From the NCBI GenBank assembly GCA_023450935.1, contig JAEXGH010000004.1, positions 54,208-118,207 on the forward strand: 64,000 bases of DNA. The letters run 5' to 3'. This stretch comes from Verrucomicrobiota bacterium (GTDB lineage: Bacteria; Verrucomicrobiota; Verrucomicrobiia; Opitutales; Intestinicryptomonadaceae). Each line of letters begins with the position of its first letter. The first letter of the stretch is position 1. This document shows positions 33,802 to 41,397 of the stretch, in pieces. The notes below the pieces were generated by a model. That model searched no databases. It saw only the letters and a list, made by a program, of their open reading frames with translations, and was not told where the DNA came from. A program made the translations under genes and the position numbers.

Positions 33802-35400
33802 TTATTTTATTTTCAAAAGCCCGCCCAGAATTTTTCTTTTGGCTTCCTTCGAAAGATTCGAATTCTGCACGTCTAACGCAAAAGCAGCCCTGTCGGCCGC
33901 GCTTTCGAGAGCCGTTTTCCGCGAAATTTCCGCGAGCAGCTGCTCGGCCTTTTGCGGATCTGATTGAGCGGCGAGGATTGCCGTTTTTACCGAAACGTCC
34001 GCCGCGCGCTCCCCGAGTTTTTGCGACACCGTTTTCACAAACTCAAACGCGTCTGCACTGCGTCCCGACTTCACGAGAACGTCGGCTATGAAAACCGCCG
34101 TTTTGGGGGAGTTGTCGAAATGCTTTACGGCAATATCGAGCAACGCCTTCGAGATTGCCGCGTTTTGCTTAAGCAGGATTTTCGCCGCTGCCGTGGCCGC
34201 GCTTGAAGTCGATTTTTCTGCCGAGGCGGGCGCGTATTTCAGAAATTGCCGCAGGCAGTCGAGGTTTGAAACGTCTATGCTCGAAACAGCCGCAACGCAC
34301 GCCGCCCCGTTCCCCGAATCATGGGCGAGCGTCGCTATTTTCGCCATAACTTCGTTGCGGACTCCGACCGTCGATATTTGCCTTGCCACTTCCGTTGCGG
34401 TATCGAACCTGCCGTTTTGGGCGGCGTTTTCTGAGAGCGTTTTCACGAATTCGTCGCGCGTTTGCGGGTTTTTTATTTTTGCAACCGTTCCCAGTGCCGC
34501 AGCGTAGTTTCTTGTTTTTGTGAGGTTTGCCGCAAGGGTTACGAAGACTTTTTCGAGCGATTCGGGGTTCTTGATTTTCGCCAAAAGCTCAAGCGTGAGC
34601 GATTCGTCGCCGACTTGTGCCGCCGCCGCCGCCAAGATTGCGAACGCTTTTTCCTTAAGCGACACCACACTTATTTTGTCGGTCTGCGCCGTTGCCGAAC
34701 GCAGTATTTCCGAAAATTCCGCGCGCCTTTGCTGCGGGACGATTTTCGCCTTCTCAAGCAGCGATTCCGCCGCGGAGAGGCTGAAAGAGGAGTAAACGGC
34801 GTTGCTTTTAGCCTCAGCCATCAGCTTGTCAATTTCGGGTTTTTGAAGTGTTTGCGGCGTTTGTTTAGGCTCGGGTTTTGCGGGTTGCGCCGCCGTCTTC
34901 ATCGAAATGGGACGCGTTATTTTTACGGGAACGGCGTCTAATATTTCGGCTTTTTCGTCTTCGGAAAACTTGTCCGATTCCGCGACTTCGCGCGCAATGC
35001 GTTCGAACGCCGCCGCCGTTTCTGACTCCGTTTTTGCGAACGAGGCAATCGCCCACGCCGTCGAGACTTTTGCCAATTTGGGGCTTGCTATCGCCTTCAG
35101 AGACGGAATTATTTTTGTCCGCAACGCGCTGTATTCGAATTCTCCCACCTTCACGCTGCTTTCGGAAACGAGCTTAAGCGCAATGGAACTTGACGGATAT
35201 TTTTCGAGGATTGCGTCGATTTTCCCGTCTGCCTGTCCGAAGTTTTTCAGGGCTTCGGCAAAGCGCGCGCTTTCGAAGAGCGCGTTCGCAGTCCGCGTTT
35301 GTTTCGCCGCTTCGACATACTCTTTCGTAGCCGATTTGTCGGGGTCGGGCGCGCACGCCGAAAGCAGGGCGAGCGCAAGCAGAAGGGGAGTTTTTTTCAT
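33802..35400 (-). CDS. TPR-like helical lipoprotein
   Basis: A 532-residue protein beginning MKKTPLLLALALLSACAPD, a signal peptide with a lipobox (Cys16), so it is lipid-anchored. The rest is almost wholly alpha-helical and alanine-rich. It has an N-terminal TPR-like pair (EAAKQTRTANALFESARFAEALKNFGQAD), a Pro/Lys/Gln linker near residues 175-190, and then a series of ~33-residue helical repeats with similar KIKNPESL and KIKNPQTR segments. No enzymatic motif is visible. A scaffolding role at the envelope is likely. It is the last gene of a four-gene unit (thyA, folA, peptidase, this gene), 6 bases after the peptidase. Confidence 0.75.
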   Translation of the reverse strand: MKKTPLLLALALLSACAPDPDKSATKEYVEAAKQTRTANALFESARFAEALKNFGQADGKIDAILEKYPSSSIALKLVSESSVKVGEFEYSALRTKIIPSLKAIASPKLAKVSTAWAIASFAKTESETAAAFERIAREVAESDKFSEDEKAEILDAVPVKITRPISMKTAAQPAKPEPKQTPQTLQKPEIDKLMAEAKSNAVYSSFSLSAAESLLEKAKIVPQQRRAEFSEILRSATAQTDKISVVSLKEKAFAILAAAAAQVGDESLTLELLAKIKNPESLEKVFVTLAANLTKTRNYAAALGTVAKIKNPQTRDEFVKTLSENAAQNGRFDTATEVARQISTVGVRNEVMAKIATLAHDSGNGAACVAAVSSIDVSNLDCLRQFLKYAPASAEKSTSSAATAAAKILLKQNAAISKALLDIAVKHFDNSPKTAVFIADVLVKSGRSADAFEFVKTVSQKLGERAADVSVKTAILAAQSDPQKAEQLLAEISRKTALESAADRAAFALDVQNSNLSKEAKRKILGGLLKIK

Positions 35401-35406
35401 CGTTTT

Positions 35407-36078
35407 CTAACGTCGGTTGTTTGCCATTGAAAGCATATACAAAAGCCAGCCCAGCGAAGACACAAACGCCGCAACGTAGGTGAACGCCGCCGCGTTCAGC
35501 ACACAGGCAACGCCGCCGCGTTCGTCGGGTTCGACAATCCCGAGCGAATACAGATAGCGTTTTGCGCGGTTCGAAGCGTCGAACTCCACGGGCAGCGTAA
35601 CAAGCTGGAATACGGCAAGCACAAGGTATATGCCCACCGCCACATATATTGTGGTTATGCTGTGGAAAAGGAAAAAGCCGCCGAGCATTACAATCGGCAG
35701 AAGTTGGCTTGCAAAATTCGTTACGGGCACGAGGGCCATTCTGAGACTGAGCGGAGCATATTGCGTTTTATGCTGCACGGCGTGCCCCGCCTCGTGTGCG
35801 GCGACTCCCACCGAGGCTATGCTTGTGCCGCGGTAGATTTCGCGGCTGAGAGCCAGCACCTTGCGCGTGGGGTCGTAGTGGTCGGTGAGTTTGCCGTCGA
35901 TTTCTACTATATCGACATCGTCAATTCCCGCCGCGCGCAGGACTGCCTCCGCGGCGTCCCTGCCCGACAGTCCGTTGCGCGTGCGCACGCGGACGTATCT
36001 CTCGTATGCCGACGAAACTTTCATCTGCGCGTAAAGACCTATTATTATCGGGATAATTATAAAAACCAAAAAGTTCAT
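35407..36078 (-). CDS. yugP: Zinc metallopeptidase, YugP/Zn_peptidase_2 family
   Basis: A 223-residue integral membrane peptidase of the YugP type. An N-terminal helix (residues 1-17, FLVFIIIPIIIGLYAQ) is followed by a soluble stretch (DDVDIVEIDGKLTDHYDPTRKVLALS) and the zinc motif HEAGH in VGVAAHEAGHAVQHKTQY. Two or three more helices follow (LLPIVMLGGFFLFHSITTIYVAVGIYLVLAVF, AAAFTYVAAFVSSLGWLLYML). Length fits the family. The cellular substrate is not known. It lies 6 bases after folA and 6 before the lipoprotein gene. Confidence 0.9.
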   Translation of the reverse strand: MNFLVFIIIPIIIGLYAQMKVSSAYERYVRVRTRNGLSGRDAAEAVLRAAGIDDVDIVEIDGKLTDHYDPTRKVLALSREIYRGTSIASVGVAAHEAGHAVQHKTQYAPLSLRMALVPVTNFASQLLPIVMLGGFFLFHSITTIYVAVGIYLVLAVFQLVTLPVEFDASNRAKRYLYSLGIVEPDERGGVACVLNAAAFTYVAAFVSSLGWLLYMLSMANNRR

Positions 36079-36084
36079 ATTTGT

Positions 36085-36585
36085 TTAGACCGTTTTTTGC
36101 GCCGAGATGTTCGCGCTTTTGCGGAGGTAGCGGACGACGTTGAATTTGCCCGACTTGGAAAGCGTAGTCGTTTTTCTGAAAAGCGCGCGGGTGTCGGGAA
36201 AGAATATGTCGCCTCGGGGGCGCATTTTCACGCGGCTTAAAACTATTTCTTCGCATAGGGGAAGGGCTGCTTTGTAGAGGCTTGCGCCGCCGCAAATCCA
36301 GACCGTGCGAGGGTCGTCGGCGTAGGCGTTGAGGCACTCTTTCAGGCTCGCGAAGGCGCGCGCGTTTTCGACCGCCGCGGGGTTGGAGGTTATCACGACG
36401 TTCTCGCGGTTGGGCAGCGGACGCCGCCCGAGGCTGTCCCACGTTTTGCGCCCCATTACCACTATTGCACCCGATGTCGTTTTCTTGAAGTGTTTGAAAT
36501 CCTCCGAAATGTGCCACGGGATTTTCAGTCCGTTGCCGATTACCCCGTTGAGCGCGACCGCCGCTATTGCCTTTATTCTGCTCAT
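36085..36585 (-). CDS. folA: Dihydrofolate reductase
   Basis: A 166-residue DHFR, which reduces dihydrofolate to tetrahydrofolate with NADPH. The N-terminus MSRIKAIAAVALNGVIGNGLKIPWHISEDFKHFKKTT contains the active-site loop and the acidic residue. VVMGRKTWDSLGRRPLPNRENVVITS and VWICGGASLYKAALP are also typical. The ATG overlaps the thyA stop codon (ATGA), so the two are translationally coupled. ThyA converts methylenetetrahydrofolate to dihydrofolate, and DHFR restores it, which explains the pairing. Confidence 0.95.
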   Translation of the reverse strand: MSRIKAIAAVALNGVIGNGLKIPWHISEDFKHFKKTTSGAIVVMGRKTWDSLGRRPLPNRENVVITSNPAAVENARAFASLKECLNAYADDPRTVWICGGASLYKAALPLCEEIVLSRVKMRPRGDIFFPDTRALFRKTTTLSKSGKFNVVRYLRKSANISAQKTV

Positions 36586-37379
36586 ACGGCTATGGGGGCT
36601 TTGATTGTCGGGTGTGGGTCGTAGCCCTCGATGGAGAAGTCTTCGAAAACGAAATCCTCCAAGCGCGCGCGCTCGGGGTTGAGTTTCATTATCGGCAGCG
36701 GGCGCGGCTGGCGCGAAAGCTGCAGCTTTACCTGTTCGAGGTGGTTTTTGTATATATGAAGGTCGCCGAATGTGTGGACAAATTCGCCCGCCTTGTATCC
36801 GCAAACCTGAGCCATCATCATTGTCAGCATTGCGTATGAGGCAATGTTGAACGGAACGCCGAGGAACAGGTCGGCACTGCGCTGGTAGAGCTGGCAGCTT
36901 AGTTCGCCGTCGGGCGAAACGTAGAACTGGAACATTGCGTGGCACGGCGGCAACGCCATTTTGTCAAGCTCTCCGGGGTTCCACGCGCACACAATGTGCC
37001 TGCGCCCGAATGGGTCGTTTTTCAGAGATTGTTCAACCTGTTTTAGCTGGTTGATGTGTTTGCCGTCGGGCGAAACCCAGTCGGTCCACTGTGCGCCGTA
37101 GATTCTACCGAGGTCGCCGTTTTTGTCGGCCCATTCGTCCCAAATGGTTACTTTGTTGTCGTTCAGGTATTTTACGTTTGTGTCGCCTTTTATGAACCAG
37201 AGCAGTTCGTGGATAATCGAACGGGTATGGAGTTTTTTTGTGGTCAAAAGCGGGAATGATTTACGCAGGTCGAAGCGCGCCTGCGCGCCGAAAACGCCAA
37301 TCGTGCCCACGCCCGTTCTGTCGGAGCGTTCTTTGCCGTTTTCCAAAACGTGTCTGAGAAGATTGAGATATTCTTTCAT
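36582..37379 (-). CDS. thyA: Thymidylate synthase
   Basis: A 265-residue ThyA, which makes dTMP from dUMP using methylenetetrahydrofolate. The catalytic cysteine is in LDKMALPPCHAMFQFYV. Other signatures are DRTGVGTIGVFGAQARFDL, FPLLTTKKLHTRSIIHELLWFIKGDTN, QRSADLFLGVPFNIASYA and GDLHIYKNH. Length equals that of E. coli ThyA (264). It opens the thyA-folA-peptidase-lipoprotein unit. Confidence 0.97.
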   Translation of the reverse strand: MKEYLNLLRHVLENGKERSDRTGVGTIGVFGAQARFDLRKSFPLLTTKKLHTRSIIHELLWFIKGDTNVKYLNDNKVTIWDEWADKNGDLGRIYGAQWTDWVSPDGKHINQLKQVEQSLKNDPFGRRHIVCAWNPGELDKMALPPCHAMFQFYVSPDGELSCQLYQRSADLFLGVPFNIASYAMLTMMMAQVCGYKAGEFVHTFGDLHIYKNHLEQVKLQLSRQPRPLPIMKLNPERARLEDFVFEDFSIEGYDPHPTIKAPIAV

Positions 37380-37456
37380 TTGTCGGTTTCATTAAAACTA
37401 AAAATCCCATTTTTGGAAGAATAAAAAAACAAAAAAACCGAAAATTCAGAATTGGA

Positions 37457-37485
37457 TTGAAAAAGATTTCGGGGCGTTGTCTAAT
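37457..37485 (+). promoter_or_regulatory. Aldose epimerase-iclR promoter
   Basis: TTGAAA (37457-37462), 17 bases, TCTAAT (37480-37485). The -10 ends 6 bases before the ATG at 37492, so the transcript should begin at or next to the start codon. Confidence 0.6.
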
Positions 37486-37491
37486 TGGAGA

Positions 37492-38403
37492 ATGGAGATA
37501 TTGGAAGTCGGCAAAAACAAACTATACAGGATTGACGCTGGGGCGTCTACGTATCTGCTTTGCGCAAGGGGCGCGCGCATAATGAACTGGAATTTGTCAA
37601 TGGCGGACGGCTCGGTTCGCGACGTAATCTACGCGCCCGACAATGTGGATTTGTCTTCGGTCGATTTTTCCGCGCTTCACGGCGGAATGCCCGTTTTGTT
37701 TCCGTTTGCGGGGGCGTCTTTTGCGGACGGGAAGGAGGGCTTCTGGAAAACGCCCTCGGGCGAAATTCTGCCGATGCGCAAACACGGCTACGCAATCGAT
37801 GGCGACTTCGACATAATCGAAATGGGCGACACCTCTTTGAAGGCAATCTATAAGCCCTCTGCCGAAGCCAAAGCCGCCTATCCCTTCGACTACGAATTTT
37901 CCATTACATACCGCTTCGGAGAGCTTGCGTTCAACTGCGAGCTTATGCTTGTAAACAAAGGCGCGGAACCGATTCCGTGGGGGGCGGGGCTTCACCCGTA
38001 TTTCCAGCTGCCGTGGCATGCGGGAGCTTCGCGCAAAGACTACCGCCTTGTCTGCGACGCCAAAAAGGCGTTTCATATACGCTCCGACGGTTCGTTCGAG
38101 CCTGCGGATTTGACGCAAATGTGTTTTGCCGACGCGGATATGCGGAACAGAATCCACACGAGACTGAAATCGAACGTCGTCCGCTTCGGCTCTAAAAACG
38201 GCGAAGAGGACATCGCCGTCCGCGTTGGGTTCGGAGATTCCTCCGACATTGCAACCACAATCGTAACGTGGACTGAAGGCGACGCCGCCAAATACTATTG
38301 TGTAGAGCCGTGGATGAATATGCCCAATTCCGCCTCAAAGCCCGTCCATTTTGTGGACGCGGGCAAGTCTAAGTCTTTCGTGGTGGAAATTTCGCTGATG
38401 TAA
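37492..38403 (+). CDS. Aldose 1-epimerase family protein
   Basis: A 303-residue galactose-mutarotase-like protein, which interconverts alpha and beta anomers of a sugar. The likely catalytic histidine lies in GAGLHPYFQLP, with a second histidine in MRKHGYAID, and the glutamate near the end is in YCVEPWMNMPN. These match the aldose 1-epimerase / glucose-6-phosphate 1-epimerase superfamily. No signal peptide is present, so it is cytoplasmic. The start at 37492 is supported by the promoter geometry. One base separates it from the IclR regulator gene, so both are co-transcribed. Confidence 0.88.
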   Translation: MEILEVGKNKLYRIDAGASTYLLCARGARIMNWNLSMADGSVRDVIYAPDNVDLSSVDFSALHGGMPVLFPFAGASFADGKEGFWKTPSGEILPMRKHGYAIDGDFDIIEMGDTSLKAIYKPSAEAKAAYPFDYEFSITYRFGELAFNCELMLVNKGAEPIPWGAGLHPYFQLPWHAGASRKDYRLVCDAKKAFHIRSDGSFEPADLTQMCFADADMRNRIHTRLKSNVVRFGSKNGEEDIAVRVGFGDSSDIATTIVTWTEGDAAKYYCVEPWMNMPNSASKPVHFVDAGKSKSFVVEISLM

Positions 38404-38404
38404 T

Positions 38405-39199
38405 ATGGAAGAGTTCAAATACAAACGCTATCACATTCCCAACGTAGTAAAGAGCCTGTGCGTTTTGCGAGAGCTTTCCAAGTCGCGCGCGGGACTTACC
38501 CGCGCTGAGATTGCGCGGAAAACGGGCTACACGGAATCCATTGTCTTCCGCATAATCTATACTATGCTCGACTACGGAATGATTGTAAAAGACCCCAAAA
38601 CGTCGCGCTACAGTATTTCCAAAAAATTCATATCCCTTGCCTACGACGCCATCGGCGAGGAAAACATCATCTCCGCCGCGCACGACGTTATGGCGGACAT
38701 TCGCGACACCCTTGTGGAGACGGTTATGCTCGGAATTTTGTCGGAGAACGAGGTGATAATGATTGATCAGGTTTTCGGCAAAAACTTTTTCAGTTTTACG
38801 GGCAGGGTGGGGCTAAAATGCCCCCTCAACAGTTCCGCGCCCGCAAAGGCGATTCTGGCGTTTCTGCCCGAAGGCGAAGTTGCCGACATCTTGGCGCGCG
38901 CGGAGTTTTCGCGCTTTACCGCAAACACCATAACCGACAAATGCCGCTTCTCGGACGAGTTGCGCAGCGTGCGCCAATGCGGCTATGCCGTTGATAATCA
39001 GGAGTATCTTAACGGCGCAAACTGCGTGGGCGTTCCGGTTTTCGACTACCAGTCTCGCCCCGTGGCAGCCATATGGATTACCGGCCCTTCCGACAGAATG
39101 CCGAACGCCGACTTCCCGAAAATCGGCGAAATTATGAAGCAAAAGGCAGCCGCCGTTTCAGCAAAGCTGGGCTACTCGCCCGCCGCCGCTACGGAATAA
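38405..39199 (+). CDS. IclR-family transcriptional regulator
   Basis: A 264-residue IclR regulator. Residues ~11-75 are the winged helix-turn-helix (VVKSLCVLRELSKSRAGLTRAEIARKTGYTESIVFRIIYTMLDYGMI). Residues ~85-255 are the effector-binding GAF-like domain with GLKCPLNSSAPAKAILAFLP and CGYAVDNQEYLNGANCVGVPVFD. The family usually controls carbon-source pathways. It is co-transcribed with the aldose epimerase and lies directly before an exported GH5 enzyme, which are plausible targets. I saw no clear palindrome at the GH5 promoter. Confidence 0.9.
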   Translation: MEEFKYKRYHIPNVVKSLCVLRELSKSRAGLTRAEIARKTGYTESIVFRIIYTMLDYGMIVKDPKTSRYSISKKFISLAYDAIGEENIISAAHDVMADIRDTLVETVMLGILSENEVIMIDQVFGKNFFSFTGRVGLKCPLNSSAPAKAILAFLPEGEVADILARAEFSRFTANTITDKCRFSDELRSVRQCGYAVDNQEYLNGANCVGVPVFDYQSRPVAAIWITGPSDRMPNADFPKIGEIMKQKAAAVSAKLGYSPAAATE

Positions 39200-39246
39200 C
39201 CGCCGCGGCGGAGGATTGACTTGCCCGCGTGCGGGCAAAAAAAAAC

Positions 39247-39275
39247 TTGACATAGGTGGTGTTCTTTTTTATGGA
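39247..39275 (+). promoter_or_regulatory. Promoter of the GH5-like gene
   Basis: TTGACA (39247-39252), 17 bases, TATGGA (39270-39275); the -10 ends 9 bases before the ATG at 39285. Confidence 0.65.
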
Positions 39276-39284
39276 ATATTTCCC

Positions 39285-40724
39285 ATGAAAAAGTTTTTAT
39301 CTGTCATATTGTTGGGGAGTGCGGCGTTCTGCGCGTTTGCGGACGCCGGTTTTGTGAAAATTTCGAAGGAGAATCCGCGCTATTTCGAGGCGGACGGAAA
39401 GGCTTGGATTCCGAACGGATACAACGTCTGCTTTCCGCGCCCGTATTTCTACGACAAGTCCGACGCCGAGGCTTTCGCGCTCATCGAAAAGCAGCTGAAG
39501 GCGTTGTCGGAAAACGGGGGCAATTTTGTCCGCCTTTGGGTCTCTTCCGATTTCTACCAGTTCGAGACCGCGCCATACACGTTCGATTCCGCAAAATTGG
39601 CGCGTCTTGACAGGTTTATGAAGCTTGCCGAAAAACACGGCATTCGCGTAAAACTGTGTCTTGAACATTTCAGAAACGTTAAAAATTTTGTGCCGACCAG
39701 AACGGAACAGGGGCTGGCGTTGTATCGCTACATTTTTGCAAAGTCCATTTACGCCAAAGATTTTTCCTCAATGGCTGAATATTTGCAAAGCCCGAAGGGA
39801 AAGTCGTTCTACCTTGCGCGGGCGAAAGTTTTAGCCGACCGCTACCGCGACAATCCATACGTTTTCGGCGTCGAACTTTGGAACGAAGGCAACTGCGTTT
39901 CTGCGCCGCAATCGGTAATTATGAACTGGACAAAAGAAATGTTGGTAGAGATAAAAAAGCTTTTCCCGAACCATCTTGTGATGCAAAGTTTGGGCAGTTT
40001 TGCGGAATACAACAGCTATGAAAACTACCGGCTTTATATGGCAATGCCAAACAACGAAGTAGCCCAAGTCCACAGGTATCTCGACTTGGGCGCGGAGCTC
40101 GATATTTGCCGCTCGGCAGTTGACGTGCTCGCCGCTGACTGCGTGCGTATGCTGCACTACTACGCCAAGGACAAGCCCGTTCTGCTTGCCGAAACGGGCG
40201 CGGTAAAGCCCAACCACTCGGGCCCTTCCGAACTCTACGAAAAGGATAGGGAAGGTTCGATTCTCCACGACACTTTGTTTTCGGCGTTCTTCTCGGGCGC
40301 GGCGGGAAGCGGGCAAATTTGGCACTGGGAGGTTTATGTTCTGAAAAACAATTTGTTTTGGCATTTCGGGCGGTTCGCCAAGGCGATAGAGGGGTTGAAT
40401 CCGATTTCCGAAAAATTCGTCCCGAGCCGCGCCGACTCCGACAATTTGCGCGCGTATGTGCTGCGCGGGCAAAATACAGTTGCCGCTTGGGTGCGTGATG
40501 CCAATAGCGACTGGCGTTCGGAGCTTGAACGCGGCGAAAAACCCGCCCTTGTGCACGCAAAAACGCTCGATTTTTCGAGATTCGTCAAAAACCGCAAAGT
40601 TGCAAAGGCGCAGGCTTACGACCCGTGGACGGACAAACTTGAATCAATCGAAATCAAAGACGGAAAAGTGTTTTTGCCCGATTTCAAAAAATCGCTGGTT
40701 GTAAGGCTTGAGTTTTCCGAATAA
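39285..40724 (+). CDS. Exported GH5-like glycoside hydrolase (mannanase-type)
   Basis: A 479-residue exported enzyme. A signal peptide (1-19, ending AFCAFA) leads to FVKISKENPRYFEADGKAWIPNGYNVCF, the usual entry to GH5 mannanase-like TIM barrels. The acid/base glutamate is in VFGVELWNEGNC and the nucleophile glutamate in KPVLLAETGAV. A C-terminal beta-sandwich (~400-479) follows the barrel. It likely cleaves a beta-linked glycan outside the cytoplasm. The start is set by the signal peptide and by the promoter 9 bases upstream. Confidence 0.86.
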   Translation: MKKFLSVILLGSAAFCAFADAGFVKISKENPRYFEADGKAWIPNGYNVCFPRPYFYDKSDAEAFALIEKQLKALSENGGNFVRLWVSSDFYQFETAPYTFDSAKLARLDRFMKLAEKHGIRVKLCLEHFRNVKNFVPTRTEQGLALYRYIFAKSIYAKDFSSMAEYLQSPKGKSFYLARAKVLADRYRDNPYVFGVELWNEGNCVSAPQSVIMNWTKEMLVEIKKLFPNHLVMQSLGSFAEYNSYENYRLYMAMPNNEVAQVHRYLDLGAELDICRSAVDVLAADCVRMLHYYAKDKPVLLAETGAVKPNHSGPSELYEKDREGSILHDTLFSAFFSGAAGSGQIWHWEVYVLKNNLFWHFGRFAKAIEGLNPISEKFVPSRADSDNLRAYVLRGQNTVAAWVRDANSDWRSELERGEKPALVHAKTLDFSRFVKNRKVAKAQAYDPWTDKLESIEIKDGKVFLPDFKKSLVVRLEFSE

Positions 40725-40984
40725 TCCGCCGCGTGCCGCGCGCTTAAAAAAAGCAAAAAAGCCGAAAAATAGTCTTGCAAGGCTGGGGTTTTTCTGGAGG
40801 ATATTTCTCTCAATAAGCGTCAGAAAAACTGTCGCGTTTGAAAGTAGCCTCGGGCGGCTTTCGGCGAGGATTGTTTTTCCGCAACACTTGCCACGCAAGT
40901 TAAGACGGCGAATTGGGCGCGGTGCCGAGTTCGCGCGAAGAGGGTTCTTCGCCAAAAAGTTGTGCCTATAGAAAGATACAAAAA

Positions 40985-41257
40985 ATGTCAGACCACAATA
41001 CAATAGACAAACAGGCAATCATCAAGGAATACCGTCTTGACGAAAAAGACACGGGTTCTTGCGAAGTTCAGGTAGCGTTGTTGACGGCGAGAATCGCCCA
41101 CTTGACCGCCCACCTGTCCACAAACAAGAAAGACTTCCACTCGCGCAGAGGCCTCTTGGCTATGACAAGCCGCAGAAGAAGACTGTTGGATTACCTCAAG
41201 GGCAAGTCTCTTGAAAGATACAACGACCTCATTCAGCGTTTGAAATTGCGCCGCTAA
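40985..41257 (+). CDS. rpsO: 30S ribosomal protein S15
   Basis: A 90-residue S15 protein, which binds 16S rRNA early in 30S assembly. Signatures are GSCEVQVALLTARIAHLTAHLSTNKKDFHSRRGLLAMTSRRRRLLDYLK. The gene stands before pnp, the same order as in many bacteria. The 260-base gap upstream contains its promoter and leader; a candidate is TTGCAA followed by GATATT near 40774-40804, with low certainty. Confidence 0.96.
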   Translation: MSDHNTIDKQAIIKEYRLDEKDTGSCEVQVALLTARIAHLTAHLSTNKKDFHSRRGLLAMTSRRRRLLDYLKGKSLERYNDLIQRLKLRR

Positions 41258-41269
41258 TTTGTGTCGAAA

Positions 41270-41304
41270 GGGGGACGCCGAAAAACGTCCCCCGCGCTTT
41301 TTTT
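41270..41304 (+). terminator. Terminator or attenuator between rpsO and pnp
   Basis: GGGGGACG (41270-41277) pairs with CGTCCCCC (41286-41293), then GCGC and T7. Partial read-through into pnp is possible; in E. coli a processed hairpin lies at this place. Confidence 0.8.
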
Positions 41305-41397
41305 GGATTGCCCCCGCAAAGGGCTTCCGCAAAGAAACTGCCGTAGGCGAACGTCCGATCCGTTCGGCGGCTATACAGAATAGAAAGAAACAGATAA

